Part shown: one piece after another, positions 50,638 through 59,008 of the stretch | How positions within the stretch are numbered: the stretch's first letter is position 1 | How the letters are laid out: each line of letters begins with the position of its first letter | DNA from: Mycobacterium sp. D16Q13 | GTDB taxonomy: Bacteria; Actinomycetota; Actinomycetes; Mycobacteriales; Mycobacteriaceae | DNA: 64,000 nt | NCBI RefSeq assembly: GCF_002013375.1 | Contig: NZ_MAEW01000012.1 | Coordinates: 62,001 to 126,000, forward strand | Direction of reading: 5' to 3' | Program-made: the position numbers and the translations under genes | Notes under the pieces: generated by a model | What the model was told of the DNA's origin: nothing | The model's database searches: none | The model's input: only the letters and a program-made list of their open reading frames with translations

Positions 50638-51780
50638 TCAGACCTGCCGCAACCGGCGACGGCGAGCGACCTTCCAGTCACCGCCCGCGTCTTCCACCAA
50701 CTGCTCAAGCTCCAGGATCGCCAACGCGCCCTGCACTCGGCAGGTACTCAACCCCGATTCGACGACCAGTTGTTGAATTGAGGCTCTACCACGACCGGGC
50801 AGTGCCTCGTAGACACGCTTCTCGTCCTCGCCGAGCTCGTCGACGACGTTGGTGGGCCTTTCGAGCTCGGGTGCGAACTCGCCCAATCGACCTGCCAACT
50901 CGATCACATCCTGGGCACAGCCAATGAGTCGCGCGCCGCGTTCGGCTATCTCAATATGGGTACCCGCCGACGCAACCGAGGTGATCGGGCCGGGCACCGC
51001 ACCAACGGGCCGGCCCAGCCCGCGCGCCCAGGCGGCGGTGTTGGCAGCTCCGCTGCGGATACCCGCCTCCACCACCACCGTCGCGCCGGAGAGCGCTGCC
51101 ACCAACCGATTTCGGGTGAGAAATCGGTATCGCGCGGGCCGCACGCCTGGCGGGTACTCGCTGATCACCAGTCCGTGGCGGGCGATTCGGTAGAGCAGCC
51201 CCGAGTGACCGGCCGGATAGGGTACGTCCACACCTCCCGCGAGTACAGCGATCGTGATGCCCTCGCAGGCCAGTGCCGCTCGATGCGCGACACCGTCGAT
51301 CCCAAACGCGCCGCCGGAGACCACTGCTACGTCACGCGCCACCAAACCCGTTGCGAGTTCGGCCGTCACATGTTCGCCATAGCCCGTGCAGGCGCGCGTA
51401 CCGACGAGTGCCGCGGCCCGGGACGTCACCTCCGACAGGGAATGCTCACCGACCACCCAGAGTGCAAGCGGTGCTCGCCCACTCGGCATCCGCTTCGTGT
51501 CGATCATGGCGAAACTCTGGAACTGCCACCCCGGCCATTCCGGATCATCGGGTGTCACCAGGCGCCCGCCAAGGCGATACAAGATCTGCAGATCCTCGCG
51601 GCTGCGGTCTATGAGGTGCCGGGCATGCACGATGGTCCGCACCCGATCCGGTACGTCCAAGCGCCGGACGCGCTCGGCGGTCTCATGTGCGCCGAACACC
51701 GACACCATGGCCTCGAGTTCCGCACTGGGCGCCTCAGTCACGCGTGACAAGTAGGCCCAGTCGGCCGGGTCGCCGCTCAT
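50638..51780 (-). CDS. dprA: DNA processing protein DprA
   Basis: 380 residues. DprA binds incoming single-stranded DNA and loads RecA in natural transformation; mycobacteria keep it although competence is not established. Rossmann-like core ALVGTRACTGYGEHVTAEL, VVSGGAFGIDGVAHRAAL, EAGIRSGAANTAAWARGLGR and GAVPGP are typical. A C-terminal winged-helix-like DprA_WH region (GRGRASIQQLVVESGLS) is present. Its ATG overlaps the comM stop by 4 bp in a yraN-comM-dprA operon. Confidence 0.94.
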   Translation of the reverse strand: MSGDPADWAYLSRVTEAPSAELEAMVSVFGAHETAERVRRLDVPDRVRTIVHARHLIDRSREDLQILYRLGGRLVTPDDPEWPGWQFQSFAMIDTKRMPSGRAPLALWVVGEHSLSEVTSRAAALVGTRACTGYGEHVTAELATGLVARDVAVVSGGAFGIDGVAHRAALACEGITIAVLAGGVDVPYPAGHSGLLYRIARHGLVISEYPPGVRPARYRFLTRNRLVAALSGATVVVEAGIRSGAANTAAWARGLGRPVGAVPGPITSVASAGTHIEIAERGARLIGCAQDVIELAGRLGEFAPELERPTNVVDELGEDEKRVYEALPGRGRASIQQLVVESGLSTCRVQGALAILELEQLVEDAGGDWKVARRRRLRQV

Positions 51781-53276
51781 CGCTTGTCACGGAAGGTCAA
51801 CGCGAGCTTCACATCCTCAGCGCCCGGGAGATCCCGCCCGGCGAGGTCTGCGAGAGTCCACGCGACCCGTAGACAACGATCCAGAGCCCGAACACTGATG
51901 AGCCCCCGCTCCATGGCGTTACGCAGCGGCTCCATGACCGTCCGCGATGGGCGGAACTCCTTGCGCAACAGCGGCCCAGGAGCATCGGCGTTGACGCGAA
52001 ATCCGTACTCCGACCATCGCCGCGCTGCCCGTTCGCGGGCCAGCACCACGCGCTCACGCACAAGCGCCGTGCCCTCAGTGGCCTCGTTGAGAGCGGTTTG
52101 ACTGACCGGATGCATCCTTACCCGAAGATCTACCCGGTCAAGAAGTGGTCCCGACAACTTACCGAGGTACCGACGACGCAGCTGAGAGGGACACGTGCAA
52201 TCCCGTGGATTCGCCGGCGCACATGGGCACGGGTTTGCCGCAAGCACCAACTGAAATCGAGCCGGGTACGTGACAACACCGTCACGCCGTGCCAACCGAA
52301 TCTCCCCATCCTCCAATGGCGTACGCAACGCCTCCAGCGCAGGGGTCGAGAGCTCGGCACATTCGTCGAGGAACAGCACGCCACGATGTGCTCGGCTTAC
52401 CGCGCCAGGTTTGGCCGTACCGGAGCCACCACCGACGAGCGCGGCGACACTCGACGTATGGTGGGGCGCGACGAATGGTGGTTGGGTGATCAACGGCTGC
52501 TGGGCCGTCAACAGGCCCGCGACCGAGTGGATGGCCGTTACTTCCAGTGCCTCGCCATCGGTCAGGGGCGGCAGCAGACCCGGCAGGCGTTGCGCCAGCA
52601 TGGTTTTACCGATTCCTGGCGGTCCGGTCAGCATGAGGTGATGTGCGCCCGCCGCCGCCACCTCGACCGCGAATCGCGCATCGGCATGCCCGACCACATC
52701 TGCCATATCCGGAATATCGTTCTCGCATCCCACGTCCAACTGCACCACCGGATCCAACTCACCGTCGGCGCACAACCAGGCCGTCAGTTGCCGCAGGGTC
52801 TGGGCACCCAACACCTCGATACCGTCGACCAGCCCCGCCTCCCCCAGATTCGCCTTGGGTACCACCACGGTGGGCCACCCGTCACGTTTGGCCGCCAGCA
52901 CCGCCGGGAGCACACCGCGGATCGGGCGCACCCGCCCGTCGAGAGCCAACTCCCCTAGGAGCAGGGTCTTTTCCAACCTTGTCGGTGGGATCGCCCTACT
53001 GGCCGACAACACGGCGGTGGCGAGCGCCAGGTCATACACCGAGCCCATCTTCGGCAGCGTCGCGGGTGATAGAGCCAAGGTGAGACGCGATGCCGGCCAG
53101 GCGAACCCGCAGTTGGTGATCGCCGCGCGCACGCGGTCACGGGACTCCTGCAGGGCGGCGTCGGGCAGTCCGACCAGGTGCACTCCGGGAAGCCCTGCGC
53201 TGATATCGGCCTCGATCTCCACGGTCTGGCCGGTTACCGCTTTGACCGCGACGGAATACGCTCTTCCCAAGGCCAT
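51777..53276 (-). CDS. comM: ComM/YifB Mg-chelatase-like AAA+ ATPase
   Basis: 499 residues. ComM-type hexameric helicase for branch migration during recombination. Order: N-terminal Lon-like fold (GRAYSVAVKAVTGQTVEIEAD), then AAA+ with Walker A GPPGIGKTMLAQRLPGLL (around residue 219), Walker B LFLDECAEL, and the C-terminal Mg_chelatase_C domain with AWTLADLAGRDLP. It is one base after yraN and overlaps dprA by 4 bp. Confidence 0.94.
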   Translation of the reverse strand: MALGRAYSVAVKAVTGQTVEIEADISAGLPGVHLVGLPDAALQESRDRVRAAITNCGFAWPASRLTLALSPATLPKMGSVYDLALATAVLSASRAIPPTRLEKTLLLGELALDGRVRPIRGVLPAVLAAKRDGWPTVVVPKANLGEAGLVDGIEVLGAQTLRQLTAWLCADGELDPVVQLDVGCENDIPDMADVVGHADARFAVEVAAAGAHHLMLTGPPGIGKTMLAQRLPGLLPPLTDGEALEVTAIHSVAGLLTAQQPLITQPPFVAPHHTSSVAALVGGGSGTAKPGAVSRAHRGVLFLDECAELSTPALEALRTPLEDGEIRLARRDGVVTYPARFQLVLAANPCPCAPANPRDCTCPSQLRRRYLGKLSGPLLDRVDLRVRMHPVSQTALNEATEGTALVRERVVLARERAARRWSEYGFRVNADAPGPLLRKEFRPSRTVMEPLRNAMERGLISVRALDRCLRVAWTLADLAGRDLPGAEDVKLALTFRDKR

Positions 53277-53277
53277 C

Positions 53278-53637
53278 TCAGCTCACCCCGTGAATGTGGG
53301 TGATCTCCGGAACAGGGCTGCCCAATCGAATTTCGATGACATCAATACGCACGGACGGCCATAACCCGTCCTGGGCAGCCAGCCAGATGCCCGCGAGCCG
53401 CCGTAACCTACGCAGCTTGGTATGTGTCACCGCCTCCGCAGGCGTTCCGAACGCGCGGCCCGTTCGAGTCTTCACCTCGACAAAGACCAACACTTCACCG
53501 TCGGCCGCGATGATGTCGAGCTCCCCGTACCGGCATCGCCAATTGCGATCGAGGATCGCGAACCCGTCTTCTCTCAGGTAATCGGCGGCGAGATCCTCTC
53601 CGCGGCTACCGATCTGTGCGCGTGTGCTGGTTGTCAT
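53278..53637 (-). CDS. yraN: YraN/UPF0102 endonuclease-fold protein
   Basis: 119 residues. PD-(D/E)XK nuclease-like fold with RGEDLAADYLREDGFAILDR, CRYGELDIIAADGEVLVF, and the catalytic-type VEVKTR. Function in DNA or RNA processing is unclear but it is conserved beside comM and dprA (Rv2898c). Its start at 53637 is followed by the non-coding gap at 53638. Confidence 0.9.
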   Translation of the reverse strand: MTTSTRAQIGSRGEDLAADYLREDGFAILDRNWRCRYGELDIIAADGEVLVFVEVKTRTGRAFGTPAEAVTHTKLRRLRRLAGIWLAAQDGLWPSVRIDVIEIRLGSPVPEITHIHGVS

Positions 53638-53985
53638 GTCGCCACCATCCGCACAGGTACCGACACATGTTCAGCCGAGATGTTCCGCCGACGAGTGTTA
53701 TCCACATTCCAGCATCGATCCACAGCCCCCGGGCGTGGGTGATTCCTACCGAGGTTCACGTCCGGGGTACTGCGACCGTGGGGTATAACCCGAGCCGGAT
53801 CGCGCGCCTCTGGCGAAGGCGCCGGCGCTGCGCCGCGACTGCCTGAACAGTTCTACCCGTCTGGCTGGCGATGTCAGCGTCCGCCAGCGCGCCCGCGGTG
53901 AGAAGCGCGATCTCGACGGATGACCAATGTGTGCAATACGTCCAGCGCGTGGTCGAGCACCTGCTGCGCTGGCGCGGTCAGCGCA
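53638..53985. other. Intergenic, no confident gene
   Basis: About 350 bp with a DnaA-box match and a minus frame ending APAQQVLDHALDVLHTLVIR (near 53900-54000) that could be the tail of a degraded gene. No start, ribosome-binding site or family. Treated as noncoding. Confidence 0.45.
53698..53706 (+). other. DnaA-box match
   Basis: TTATCCACA, consensus DnaA box, upstream of yraN in the noncoding gap. A single copy, so origin function is not supported. Confidence 0.3.
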
Positions 53986-54243
53986 CTAGTTCCACATCTT
54001 GACCGGATGAACCACGGGCGCAACCTTGCCAATCGCGCCCGACGCGGGCCCCGGCAGGTCCTTCGAGTTGGGAGCCGACTTGATCTCGACATCGTCCCGC
54101 GCGGTGCAGACGGCGCCACTCGACTTCGACGGCACACAGTGCGCCTGCGGCTCAGCCACGGCTACACCTGGCGAGGCCACTGGCAGGGCAACGACAATCA
54201 TCGGCGCGATCATCGCCGCCGCCCGCATCAGCAAAATACCCAT
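53986..54243 (-). CDS. Small secreted protein, unknown
   Basis: 85 residues from ATG 54243 (54228 also possible). Signal peptide with helix MIAPMIVVALPVASPGVAVA, cleavage near AVAEP, then a short mature peptide with two cysteines (AHCVPS and AVCTAR) that may form a disulfide. No ribosome-binding site is obvious. A 27-bp dyad lies about 80 bp upstream. No family recognised. Confidence 0.55.
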   Translation of the reverse strand: MGILLMRAAAMIAPMIVVALPVASPGVAVAEPQAHCVPSKSSGAVCTARDDVEIKSAPNSKDLPGPASGAIGKVAPVVHPVKMWN

Positions 54244-54322
54244 CGGCAGAGAATGGGCTACGCGCACCACGTTCGCAACTCGAACGATGTTCCGCTGAAG
54301 AGTAATTCCGATCACAGTGGCC

Positions 54323-54349
54323 GATATCTGTCAGGTCTAGACAGATATC
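54323..54349. promoter_or_regulatory. GATATCTGTC dyad between small secreted gene and TetR
   Basis: Perfect 10-bp arms GATATCTGTC (54323-54332) and GACAGATATC (54340-54349) around 7 bp, 80 bp upstream of the small secreted gene and 23 bp after the TetR stop. No T-run follows, so it is more likely an operator than a terminator. Confidence 0.5.
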
Positions 54350-54371
54350 AGCAAGGAGATGCCGCCACCAC

Positions 54372-55124
54372 CTAACGCGGTGCGTTGCCCTCGAGCCGAT
54401 CGAGCAGCGATTCGAGTGCCTCTTCGAACTCTGTCGCGCTGTGGTCCTCGCTGAGCTGCTTCTGCATCCGTTGCAGGTTCGGATAGTTCGACAAACTCCG
54501 CAGAGTCTTGTCTGGTAGCTCGTCCTCGACCGGGCTCAACGAGACTCCGCGTGCAGAGACCTCCAACAGAAGCTGGCCCAGGAGGAATGTGGTGTACGCG
54601 CGATAGGCGGTCACTGCACCGCGATCATCAAAACCGTAGGAGATCAGTGTGTCCAGGAAGGTCTCCATCCACTTCATGCTCCGCAGTGGCGGCCGGACCC
54701 ACGGAGCCTCCGGCGGCCGAGTCGCCAACGTCGGGAACAGATGCGGATGCTCGATCGCAATCGCTCGCACTCCGTGCGCAAGTCTGACGAGATAGTCCTG
54801 CCAACCATCTTCCTGCCGGCGCGCGGCGAGTTGGTCATCGTAGAGTTTCTCGACCAAGTGGTCGACAATTCCGCCAAGCAGGTCCTGGCGACCGTGGACG
54901 TGGCGGTACAGGGCCATCGCCTCGACACCGCAGGCGGCACCAAGCCGCCGCATGGTCAGCTGATCTAACCCGTCACGGTCCACCAGCCCGATCGCGGTAT
55001 CGAGGATCTCGGCACGAGTCAGCGATCGTGGCCGGCGACCCTCGGGGTTACCTGCACTTGTTTGGTTTTCCGTCTCTTCCACTGCGTCCGTCACTCCCAC
55101 TGTGCATTTCTGGGCTCGGGCCAT
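54372..55124 (-). CDS. TetR-family regulator with TetR_C domain
   Basis: 250 residues from ATG 55124. After a low-complexity 25-residue N terminus comes the HTH (about 35-80: RAEILDTAIGLVDRDGLDQL, then TMRRLGAACGVEAMALYRHV) and a C-terminal tetracycline-repressor-like ligand domain. Divergent from the CsbD gene cassette with a tandem 12-bp repeat between, so it probably regulates that cassette. Confidence 0.88.
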   Translation of the reverse strand: MARAQKCTVGVTDAVEETENQTSAGNPEGRRPRSLTRAEILDTAIGLVDRDGLDQLTMRRLGAACGVEAMALYRHVHGRQDLLGGIVDHLVEKLYDDQLAARRQEDGWQDYLVRLAHGVRAIAIEHPHLFPTLATRPPEAPWVRPPLRSMKWMETFLDTLISYGFDDRGAVTAYRAYTTFLLGQLLLEVSARGVSLSPVEDELPDKTLRSLSNYPNLQRMQKQLSEDHSATEFEEALESLLDRLEGNAPR

Positions 55125-55200
55125 GACGACGTCCCCGTGGCGGCTTCGCCGTCCACACGACGGTACCTCTGCCAGCTAAACACCTGGCCAGCACCTGTTT

Positions 55201-55224
55201 GTTTACGAGGTAGTTTACGTAGTA
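55201..55224. promoter_or_regulatory. Tandem 12-bp repeat in TetR / CsbD promoter
   Basis: GTTTACGAGGTA (55201-55212) and GTTTACGTAGTA (55213-55224), 10 of 12 identical and directly adjacent, in the 187-bp divergent promoter. Likely regulator binding sites, for example for the TetR just upstream. Confidence 0.5.
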
Positions 55225-55311
55225 CACAACCCTTGCTACGGTGGATTCATCGCCTCACTACGAGGTGACATCGAGCGGTTGCACCGCACACGCACTGATA
55301 AGGAGCGACAC

Positions 55312-55554
55312 ATGAGCGATGACAACAGGGACAGCGGTATCGAGGCCGGCATCAAGGGCGTCGTCGAGGACGTCAAGGGCAAGGCCAAGGAGGCCTTCGG
55401 CAAGCTCACCGACGATGAGTCGCTGGAGCGCGAAGGCCAGGCACAGCAGGACAAGGCCGAGGCTCAGCGTGAGGTAGCCGCCAAGGAAGCCGAGGCAGAA
55501 AAGGCCCGCGCCGAGGCTGCCGTGCATCAGGCCCGCGAAGACGCCGAGAAGTAG
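55312..55554 (+). CDS. CsbD-family stress-response protein
   Basis: 80 residues from ATG 55312 with AAGGAG about 7 bp upstream. Highly charged with a CsbD core (AGIKGVVEDVKGKAKEAFGK and LTDDESLEREGQAQQDKAEA) and a Lys/Ala/Glu-rich helical tail (EAEKARAEAAVHQAREDAEK). CsbD proteins are cytoplasmic and induced by general or osmotic stress. First gene of the stress cassette. Confidence 0.9.
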   Translation: MSDDNRDSGIEAGIKGVVEDVKGKAKEAFGKLTDDESLEREGQAQQDKAEAQREVAAKEAEAEKARAEAAVHQAREDAEK

Positions 55555-55608
55555 CACAGATCGCCGTAGCAGCCCGCCCCAACTCCCACGAGAATCAGGA
55601 AACCACAC

Positions 55609-55914
55609 ATGATTTCACCTATGGCCGCTGATGTTGCGGCAGCCCACCTTGGCTTTGGCATCGGCTGGATCGGATGGATCGTCATCGGCGGAATCGCCGG
55701 ATGGGTGGCCAGCAAGATCATGGGCACCGACGGTCAGCAAGGGCTCCTGCTCAACATCGTGGTCGGGATTGTGGGCGGGCTGTTAGGCGGATTCCTCCTG
55801 AACCTGCTCGATATCGGCACCTATGGCTTCGGCTGGGTTCTGACATTCGTCACCGCGCTGGCGGGCGCATGCATTCTCTTGTTCCTCGTGCGCCTCGTCA
55901 GCGGCCGGCGATGA
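55609..55914 (+). CDS. GlsB/YeaQ/YmgE-family membrane stress protein
   Basis: 101 residues with three membrane helices and the Gly-rich signature of the transglycosylase-associated family: GIGWIGWIVIGGIAGWVASK, NIVVGIVGGLLGGFLLNLLD, and LTFVTALAGACILLFLVRL. Small membrane proteins induced in stationary phase or envelope stress. It is between CsbD and an HdeA-like lipoprotein. Confidence 0.9.
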   Translation: MISPMAADVAAAHLGFGIGWIGWIVIGGIAGWVASKIMGTDGQQGLLLNIVVGIVGGLLGGFLLNLLDIGTYGFGWVLTFVTALAGACILLFLVRLVSGRR

Positions 55915-55955
55915 GTGACAACAGATTCCGGCAGTCCACAACAGAAGGGGCCCCA

Positions 55956-56243
55956 GTGATTCCGTCCATTTCGAAGAAACTCGCGGTGGCCGCCGGTTTG
56001 GCCGCGGCCATCTCGCTGGCGGGCTGTTCCAGTGTGATCAATCAGGGTGGCGACACCACATGCAAGGAATACCTCACCCAGGACGAGGCCACCCAGAACG
56101 AGGCCGTCATCAAGATGCTGAAGGACGAGAACCAACAAGACCCCAGTGGTCTGCAGTCCACGGCGGCACGGAACTCCGCCTTGGCCTATTGCAAGACGTT
56201 GGGCAACGAGAACAGCAAGATCAAAGAAGCCCCACACCTCTAA
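55956..56243 (+). CDS. Small lipoprotein, HdeA-like
   Basis: 95 residues from GTG 55956, with AAGGGG upstream; ATG at 55911 is an alternative that overlaps the previous stop. Signal with lipobox SLAGC (Cys about residue 24), then a short helical domain with two cysteines (TTCKEYLTQDEATQNEAV and LAYCKTLG) that recalls the disulfide-linked HdeA/HdeB acid chaperone fold. Expected on the outer membrane face. HdeA similarity is a pattern guess. Confidence 0.65.
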   Translation: MIPSISKKLAVAAGLAAAISLAGCSSVINQGGDTTCKEYLTQDEATQNEAVIKMLKDENQQDPSGLQSTAARNSALAYCKTLGNENSKIKEAPHL

Positions 56244-56256
56244 CCGGGAGCATCAC

Positions 56257-56679
56257 ATGAGAACGCCAACAGTCAAGGCCACCAAGGTTTTTGCCGGATT
56301 CGCCATCGTTATTGGCGCGGCACTGACCGGGTGCGGCACCAGCACCGACAGTGGCCCGACAAGCACCAGCGCGACGACCACAACAACCACAACCACCACG
56401 ACGACGACCGTTCCTGCGCCCAGCGGCGCACCGGACGGCACCCCGGCGCCCGGCCCGACCGGTAGCGGTGGTCCTGAGGGCGGATCCGGCGCCATCCCCG
56501 GCGGCCCGACCGGAGGCGGCGGACCCGGTGGCGGGAGCGGGAGCATCCCCGGCGGCCCGACCGGAGGCGGCGGACCCGAGGGCGGCGGGGGCAACATCCC
56601 CGGCGTCGGCGGAGGCCACGGCGGCCCAGGTGGCGGCGGCGGATGCGTCGACAACGTGGGTTGCGTCAGCATCCCGTAA
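56257..56679 (+). CDS. Gly/Pro-rich repeat lipoprotein
   Basis: 140 residues from ATG 56257. Lipobox LTGC (Cys about residue 26), then a Thr-rich linker, then Gly/Pro-rich repeats GPEGGSGAIPGGPTGGG, GPGGGSGSIPGGPTGGG and GPEGGGGNIPG. The repeat unit is 51 bp (17 residues). A Cys pair GGCVDNVGCVSIP closes the protein. Looks like a cell-envelope spacer or surface protein. Last gene of the stress cassette. Confidence 0.72.
   Translation: MRTPTVKATKVFAGFAIVIGAALTGCGTSTDSGPTSTSATTTTTTTTTTTTVPAPSGAPDGTPAPGPTGSGGPEGGSGAIPGGPTGGGGPGGGSGSIPGGPTGGGGPEGGGGNIPGVGGGHGGPGGGGGCVDNVGCVSIP
56487..56590 (+). repeat. 51-bp tandem repeat in Gly/Pro-rich lipoprotein gene
   Basis: A 35-bp block starting CATCCCCGGCGGCCCGACCG occurs identically at 56493 and 56544, period 51 bp, about 2.6 copies in frame. 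Possible VNTR. Boundaries approximate. Confidence 0.7.
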
Positions 56680-56692
56680 AGCAGTACGGCCC

Positions 56693-56731
56693 AGCTGCGC
56701 CTGTCGGAGATTTACTCCGGCAGGCGCAGCT
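56693..56731. terminator. Hairpin at the end of lipoprotein and DUF2469 genes
   Basis: Perfect arms AGCTGCGCCTG (56693-56703) and CAGGCGCAGCT (56721-56731), with an inner CGGAG/CTCCG. It overlaps the end of the DUF2469 gene. Likely a shared terminator for the converging genes, though no clear T-run follows. Confidence 0.55.
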
Positions 56732-57017
56732 CTGGCTTGTCCACCTCTTCGATGTTGACGTCCTTGAAGGTGATCACGCGCACGTGTTTGACGAAGCGCG
56801 CCGGCCGGAACAGGTCCCACACCCAGGCGTCAGAAAGCCGTAGCTCGAAGTACACCTCGGAGTCGGTGTTCCGTGGAATCACCTCGACGCTATTGGCCAG
56901 GTAAAACCGTCGCTCGGTCTCCACCACGTAGCTGAACTGCCCGACGATGTCCTTGTACTCGCGATACAGCGAGAGTTCCATCTCGGTTTCATACTTTTCG
57001 AGGTCTTCGGCGCTCAT
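56712..57017 (-). CDS. DUF2469 protein
   Basis: 101 residues from ATG 57017. Small acidic protein with the conserved MSAEDLEKYETEMELSLYRE start and WVWDLFRPARFVKHVRVITF, the DUF2469 family found only in actinobacteria, always by rnhB (Rv2901c). Function unknown. It follows rnhB by 10 bp in a rplS-lepB-rnhB-DUF2469 operon. Confidence 0.9.
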   Translation of the reverse strand: MSAEDLEKYETEMELSLYREYKDIVGQFSYVVETERRFYLANSVEVIPRNTDSEVYFELRLSDAWVWDLFRPARFVKHVRVITFKDVNIEEVDKPELRLPE

Positions 57018-57027
57018 AGACTTTCCA

Positions 57028-57699
57028 TTATCCCCCCTGTGAACTTCCTTGCGCCGCATTGCGCACGTTCACGAACGACTGTCGATGCTGAACTGACGGT
57101 CCCAGACGCCGCAACGCCTCGGTATGGACGGCCGTGCTGTAGCCCTTGTGCACCGCGAATCCGTACCCCGGATGATCGGAATCCATGGCCACCATCACCC
57201 GATCGCGGCTGACCTTTGCCAACACGCTGGCCGCGGCGATACAGGCCGCCGAGGCGTCACCCCCGATCACGGGCAGCGAGGGTACCGGCAGCCCCGGCAC
57301 CCGGAATCCGTCAGTCAGCACGTATCCCGGCCTGAGACCCAGACCCGCGACCGCACGTCGCATTCCCTCAATGTTGGCCACGTGCACGCCAATACGATCC
57401 ACCTCTTCGGCCGGCACCGACACCACGTGATACGCCTCGGCATACCGGCAGATGAGGGGAAACAATGTCTCGCGCATCTTCTCACTGAGTTTCTTCGAGT
57501 CATTGAGCGCGGCAAGGCTTTTCCGCTGGTTTGAGCCCAGCACGCACGCGGCGATCACCAACGGTCCCGCGCAGGCCCCGCGCCCCGCCTCGTCAACACC
57601 GGCAACCGGGCCCAAACCCACTCTGTCGAGTGTCAATTCGAGGGTGCGCAATCCGGATGCCTTGCGAATCACCGTGCGTGGGGGCCAGCTGGTAGTCAT
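57028..57699 (-). CDS. rnhB: Ribonuclease HII
   Basis: 223 residues. Removes ribonucleotides from DNA-RNA hybrids. Catalytic acidic residues in [18 protein letters not shown], the remaining acids nearby in the [20 protein letters not shown] region. Alternative starts nearer to the core are possible. Tight operon with lepB (10 bp). Confidence 0.94.
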   Translation of the reverse strand: MTTSWPPRTVIRKASGLRTLELTLDRVGLGPVAGVDEAGRGACAGPLVIAACVLGSNQRKSLAALNDSKKLSEKMRETLFPLICRYAEAYHVVSVPAEEVDRIGVHVANIEGMRRAVAGLGLRPGYVLTDGFRVPGLPVPSLPVIGGDASAACIAAASVLAKVSRDRVMVAMDSDHPGYGFAVHKGYSTAVHTEALRRLGPSVQHRQSFVNVRNAAQGSSQGG

Positions 57700-57709
57700 A
57701 CCGCTAGGG

Positions 57710-58588
57710 CTACGTCTGGGGATTCACCGATGCGACGCCGCCCCACCGTCCGGGTGGCCATGCGATAAATCGCGCCTTGCCAATGACGTTATCCACGGGC
57801 ACCGTGCCGATGTTCGGATCGCCGGTGCAGTAGACCCTCTGACGCTCGTCCATCCCTGGCCTGGCATCCCGTTCGAGGCTCTGGCAGTGCGCGCGCGAGT
57901 CGCCGCTGTGCGTCCGGTTGTCCCCCATCATCCACAGCTTGCCCTCCGGCACCTTGACGGGGCCGAACTGGAAACTCCAGCAAGCGTTGGTGGGATCAAT
58001 GTCGCTGCCGGGACCAATGGTCTCCGGATCCAGATACGGCTCGTTGAGCTTCTTGCCATCGACCGTCAGGCCCGTGTCCCAGCGGCATTCCACGGTCTGC
58101 CCACCGGTCGCGATGACACGTTTCACCAGGTCGTTCTCGTCGGGGGGTACCACGCCGATGAAGGACAGGGCGTTCTGCAGGTATCGGACGGCGGTGTTGT
58201 CTGACCGGATCGACCGGTAGTTGCCGTTCCACTCGGGCGGGCCCTTGAACACCACAACATCACCAGGCTCGGGATCCGAGAATCGGAACACCACCTTGTC
58301 GACCATGATCCGGTCGCCGGTGCAACCACGGCAGCCGTGCAAGGTCGGCTCCATCGACTCCGACGGAATGAGATACGGACGGGCGATGAAGTTCTGCGTG
58401 ATGCAGTAGAGCACCAGAGCGATCAGCAGCAGAACGCCGACCTCTTTGAGCATGCCCGAGCCGCTGTCTTCGTCCTTCGACGATGCTGCGGAAGACGCCT
58501 CAGCGGCTGATTCGGCTTCGGGAGTATCGGCGGTGGTCTGCGCGGACGACTCAGACGGTCCTGATTCCCCTGACACCGGTGCTGTCAT
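57710..58588 (-). CDS. lepB: Signal peptidase I
   Basis: 292 residues from ATG 58588. N-terminal acidic tail, one membrane helix ([19 protein letters not shown]), and the S26 domain with catalytic Ser in [10 protein letters not shown] and Lys in [17 protein letters not shown], plus [13 protein letters not shown]. Cleaves signal peptides of exported proteins in the outer face of the membrane. It is the only SPase I expected in mycobacteria. 16 bp downstream of rplS. Confidence 0.95.
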   Translation of the reverse strand: MTAPVSGESGPSESSAQTTADTPEAESAAEASSAASSKDEDSGSGMLKEVGVLLLIALVLYCITQNFIARPYLIPSESMEPTLHGCRGCTGDRIMVDKVVFRFSDPEPGDVVVFKGPPEWNGNYRSIRSDNTAVRYLQNALSFIGVVPPDENDLVKRVIATGGQTVECRWDTGLTVDGKKLNEPYLDPETIGPGSDIDPTNACWSFQFGPVKVPEGKLWMMGDNRTHSGDSRAHCQSLERDARPGMDERQRVYCTGDPNIGTVPVDNVIGKARFIAWPPGRWGGVASVNPQT

Positions 58589-58604
58589 GAAAGCGCCGAC
58601 TCGG

Positions 58605-58946
58605 TCAGCGCTTCTCCTTGATCTTGGCCTTCTTGCCACGCAGCTCGCGCAGGTAGTACAGCTTGGCGCGACGAACCGCACCGCGGGTGACGATCTCGAC
58701 GTGGTCGATGTTCGGGGAGTGCACCGGGAAGGTGCGCTCGACGCCGACGCCGTAGCTCTCCTTGCGGACGGTGAAGGTGGCGCTCACGCCACCACCGGAG
58801 CGCCGCAGCACGGCACCCTTGAAGACCTGGATGCGCTCCTTGGAGCCCTCGATCACCTTGACGTGCACGTTGACGGTGTCGCCGGGACGGAAATCAGGCA
58901 CATCCTGGCGCAGCGACGCCTGATCGACAAAGTCCAACGTGTTCAT
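58605..58946 (-). CDS. rplS: 50S ribosomal protein L19
   Basis: 113 residues from ATG 58946. L19 stretches [39 protein letters not shown], and the basic C terminus [19 protein letters not shown]. First gene of the rplS-lepB-rnhB-DUF2469 operon; a small perfect hairpin at 58994-59008 lies in its leader. Confidence 0.97.
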   Translation of the reverse strand: MNTLDFVDQASLRQDVPDFRPGDTVNVHVKVIEGSKERIQVFKGAVLRRSGGGVSATFTVRKESYGVGVERTFPVHSPNIDHVEIVTRGAVRRAKLYYLRELRGKKAKIKEKR

Positions 58947-58993
58947 CGGTGTACTTCCCTCTTGGTCTCTCGACTCAATCGCGCGGCCGGGTC

Positions 58994-59008
58994 GCATACG
59001 GGGTATGC
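58994..59008. promoter_or_regulatory. Leader hairpin upstream of rplS
   Basis: Perfect dyad GCATAC (58994-58999) and GTATGC (59003-59008) around GGG, 48-62 bp upstream of the rplS start. Could be an L19 leader structure or a transcription-factor site. Confidence 0.35.

Noticed and set aside
53698..53706. Replication origin from the DnaA box
   Set aside because: Single copy of the box with no dnaA, dnaN or box cluster; one other copy at 39475 is far away.
53874..54137. 87-codon minus frame with a plausible helical C terminus
   Set aside because: It overlaps the small secreted gene, has an Arg-rich N-terminal half as in shadow frames, and no start or family.
56257..56679. Gly-rich protein as a PE_PGRS or PPE gene
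   Set aside because: It has a lipobox and Pro/Gly units but no PE or PPE N-terminal domain.
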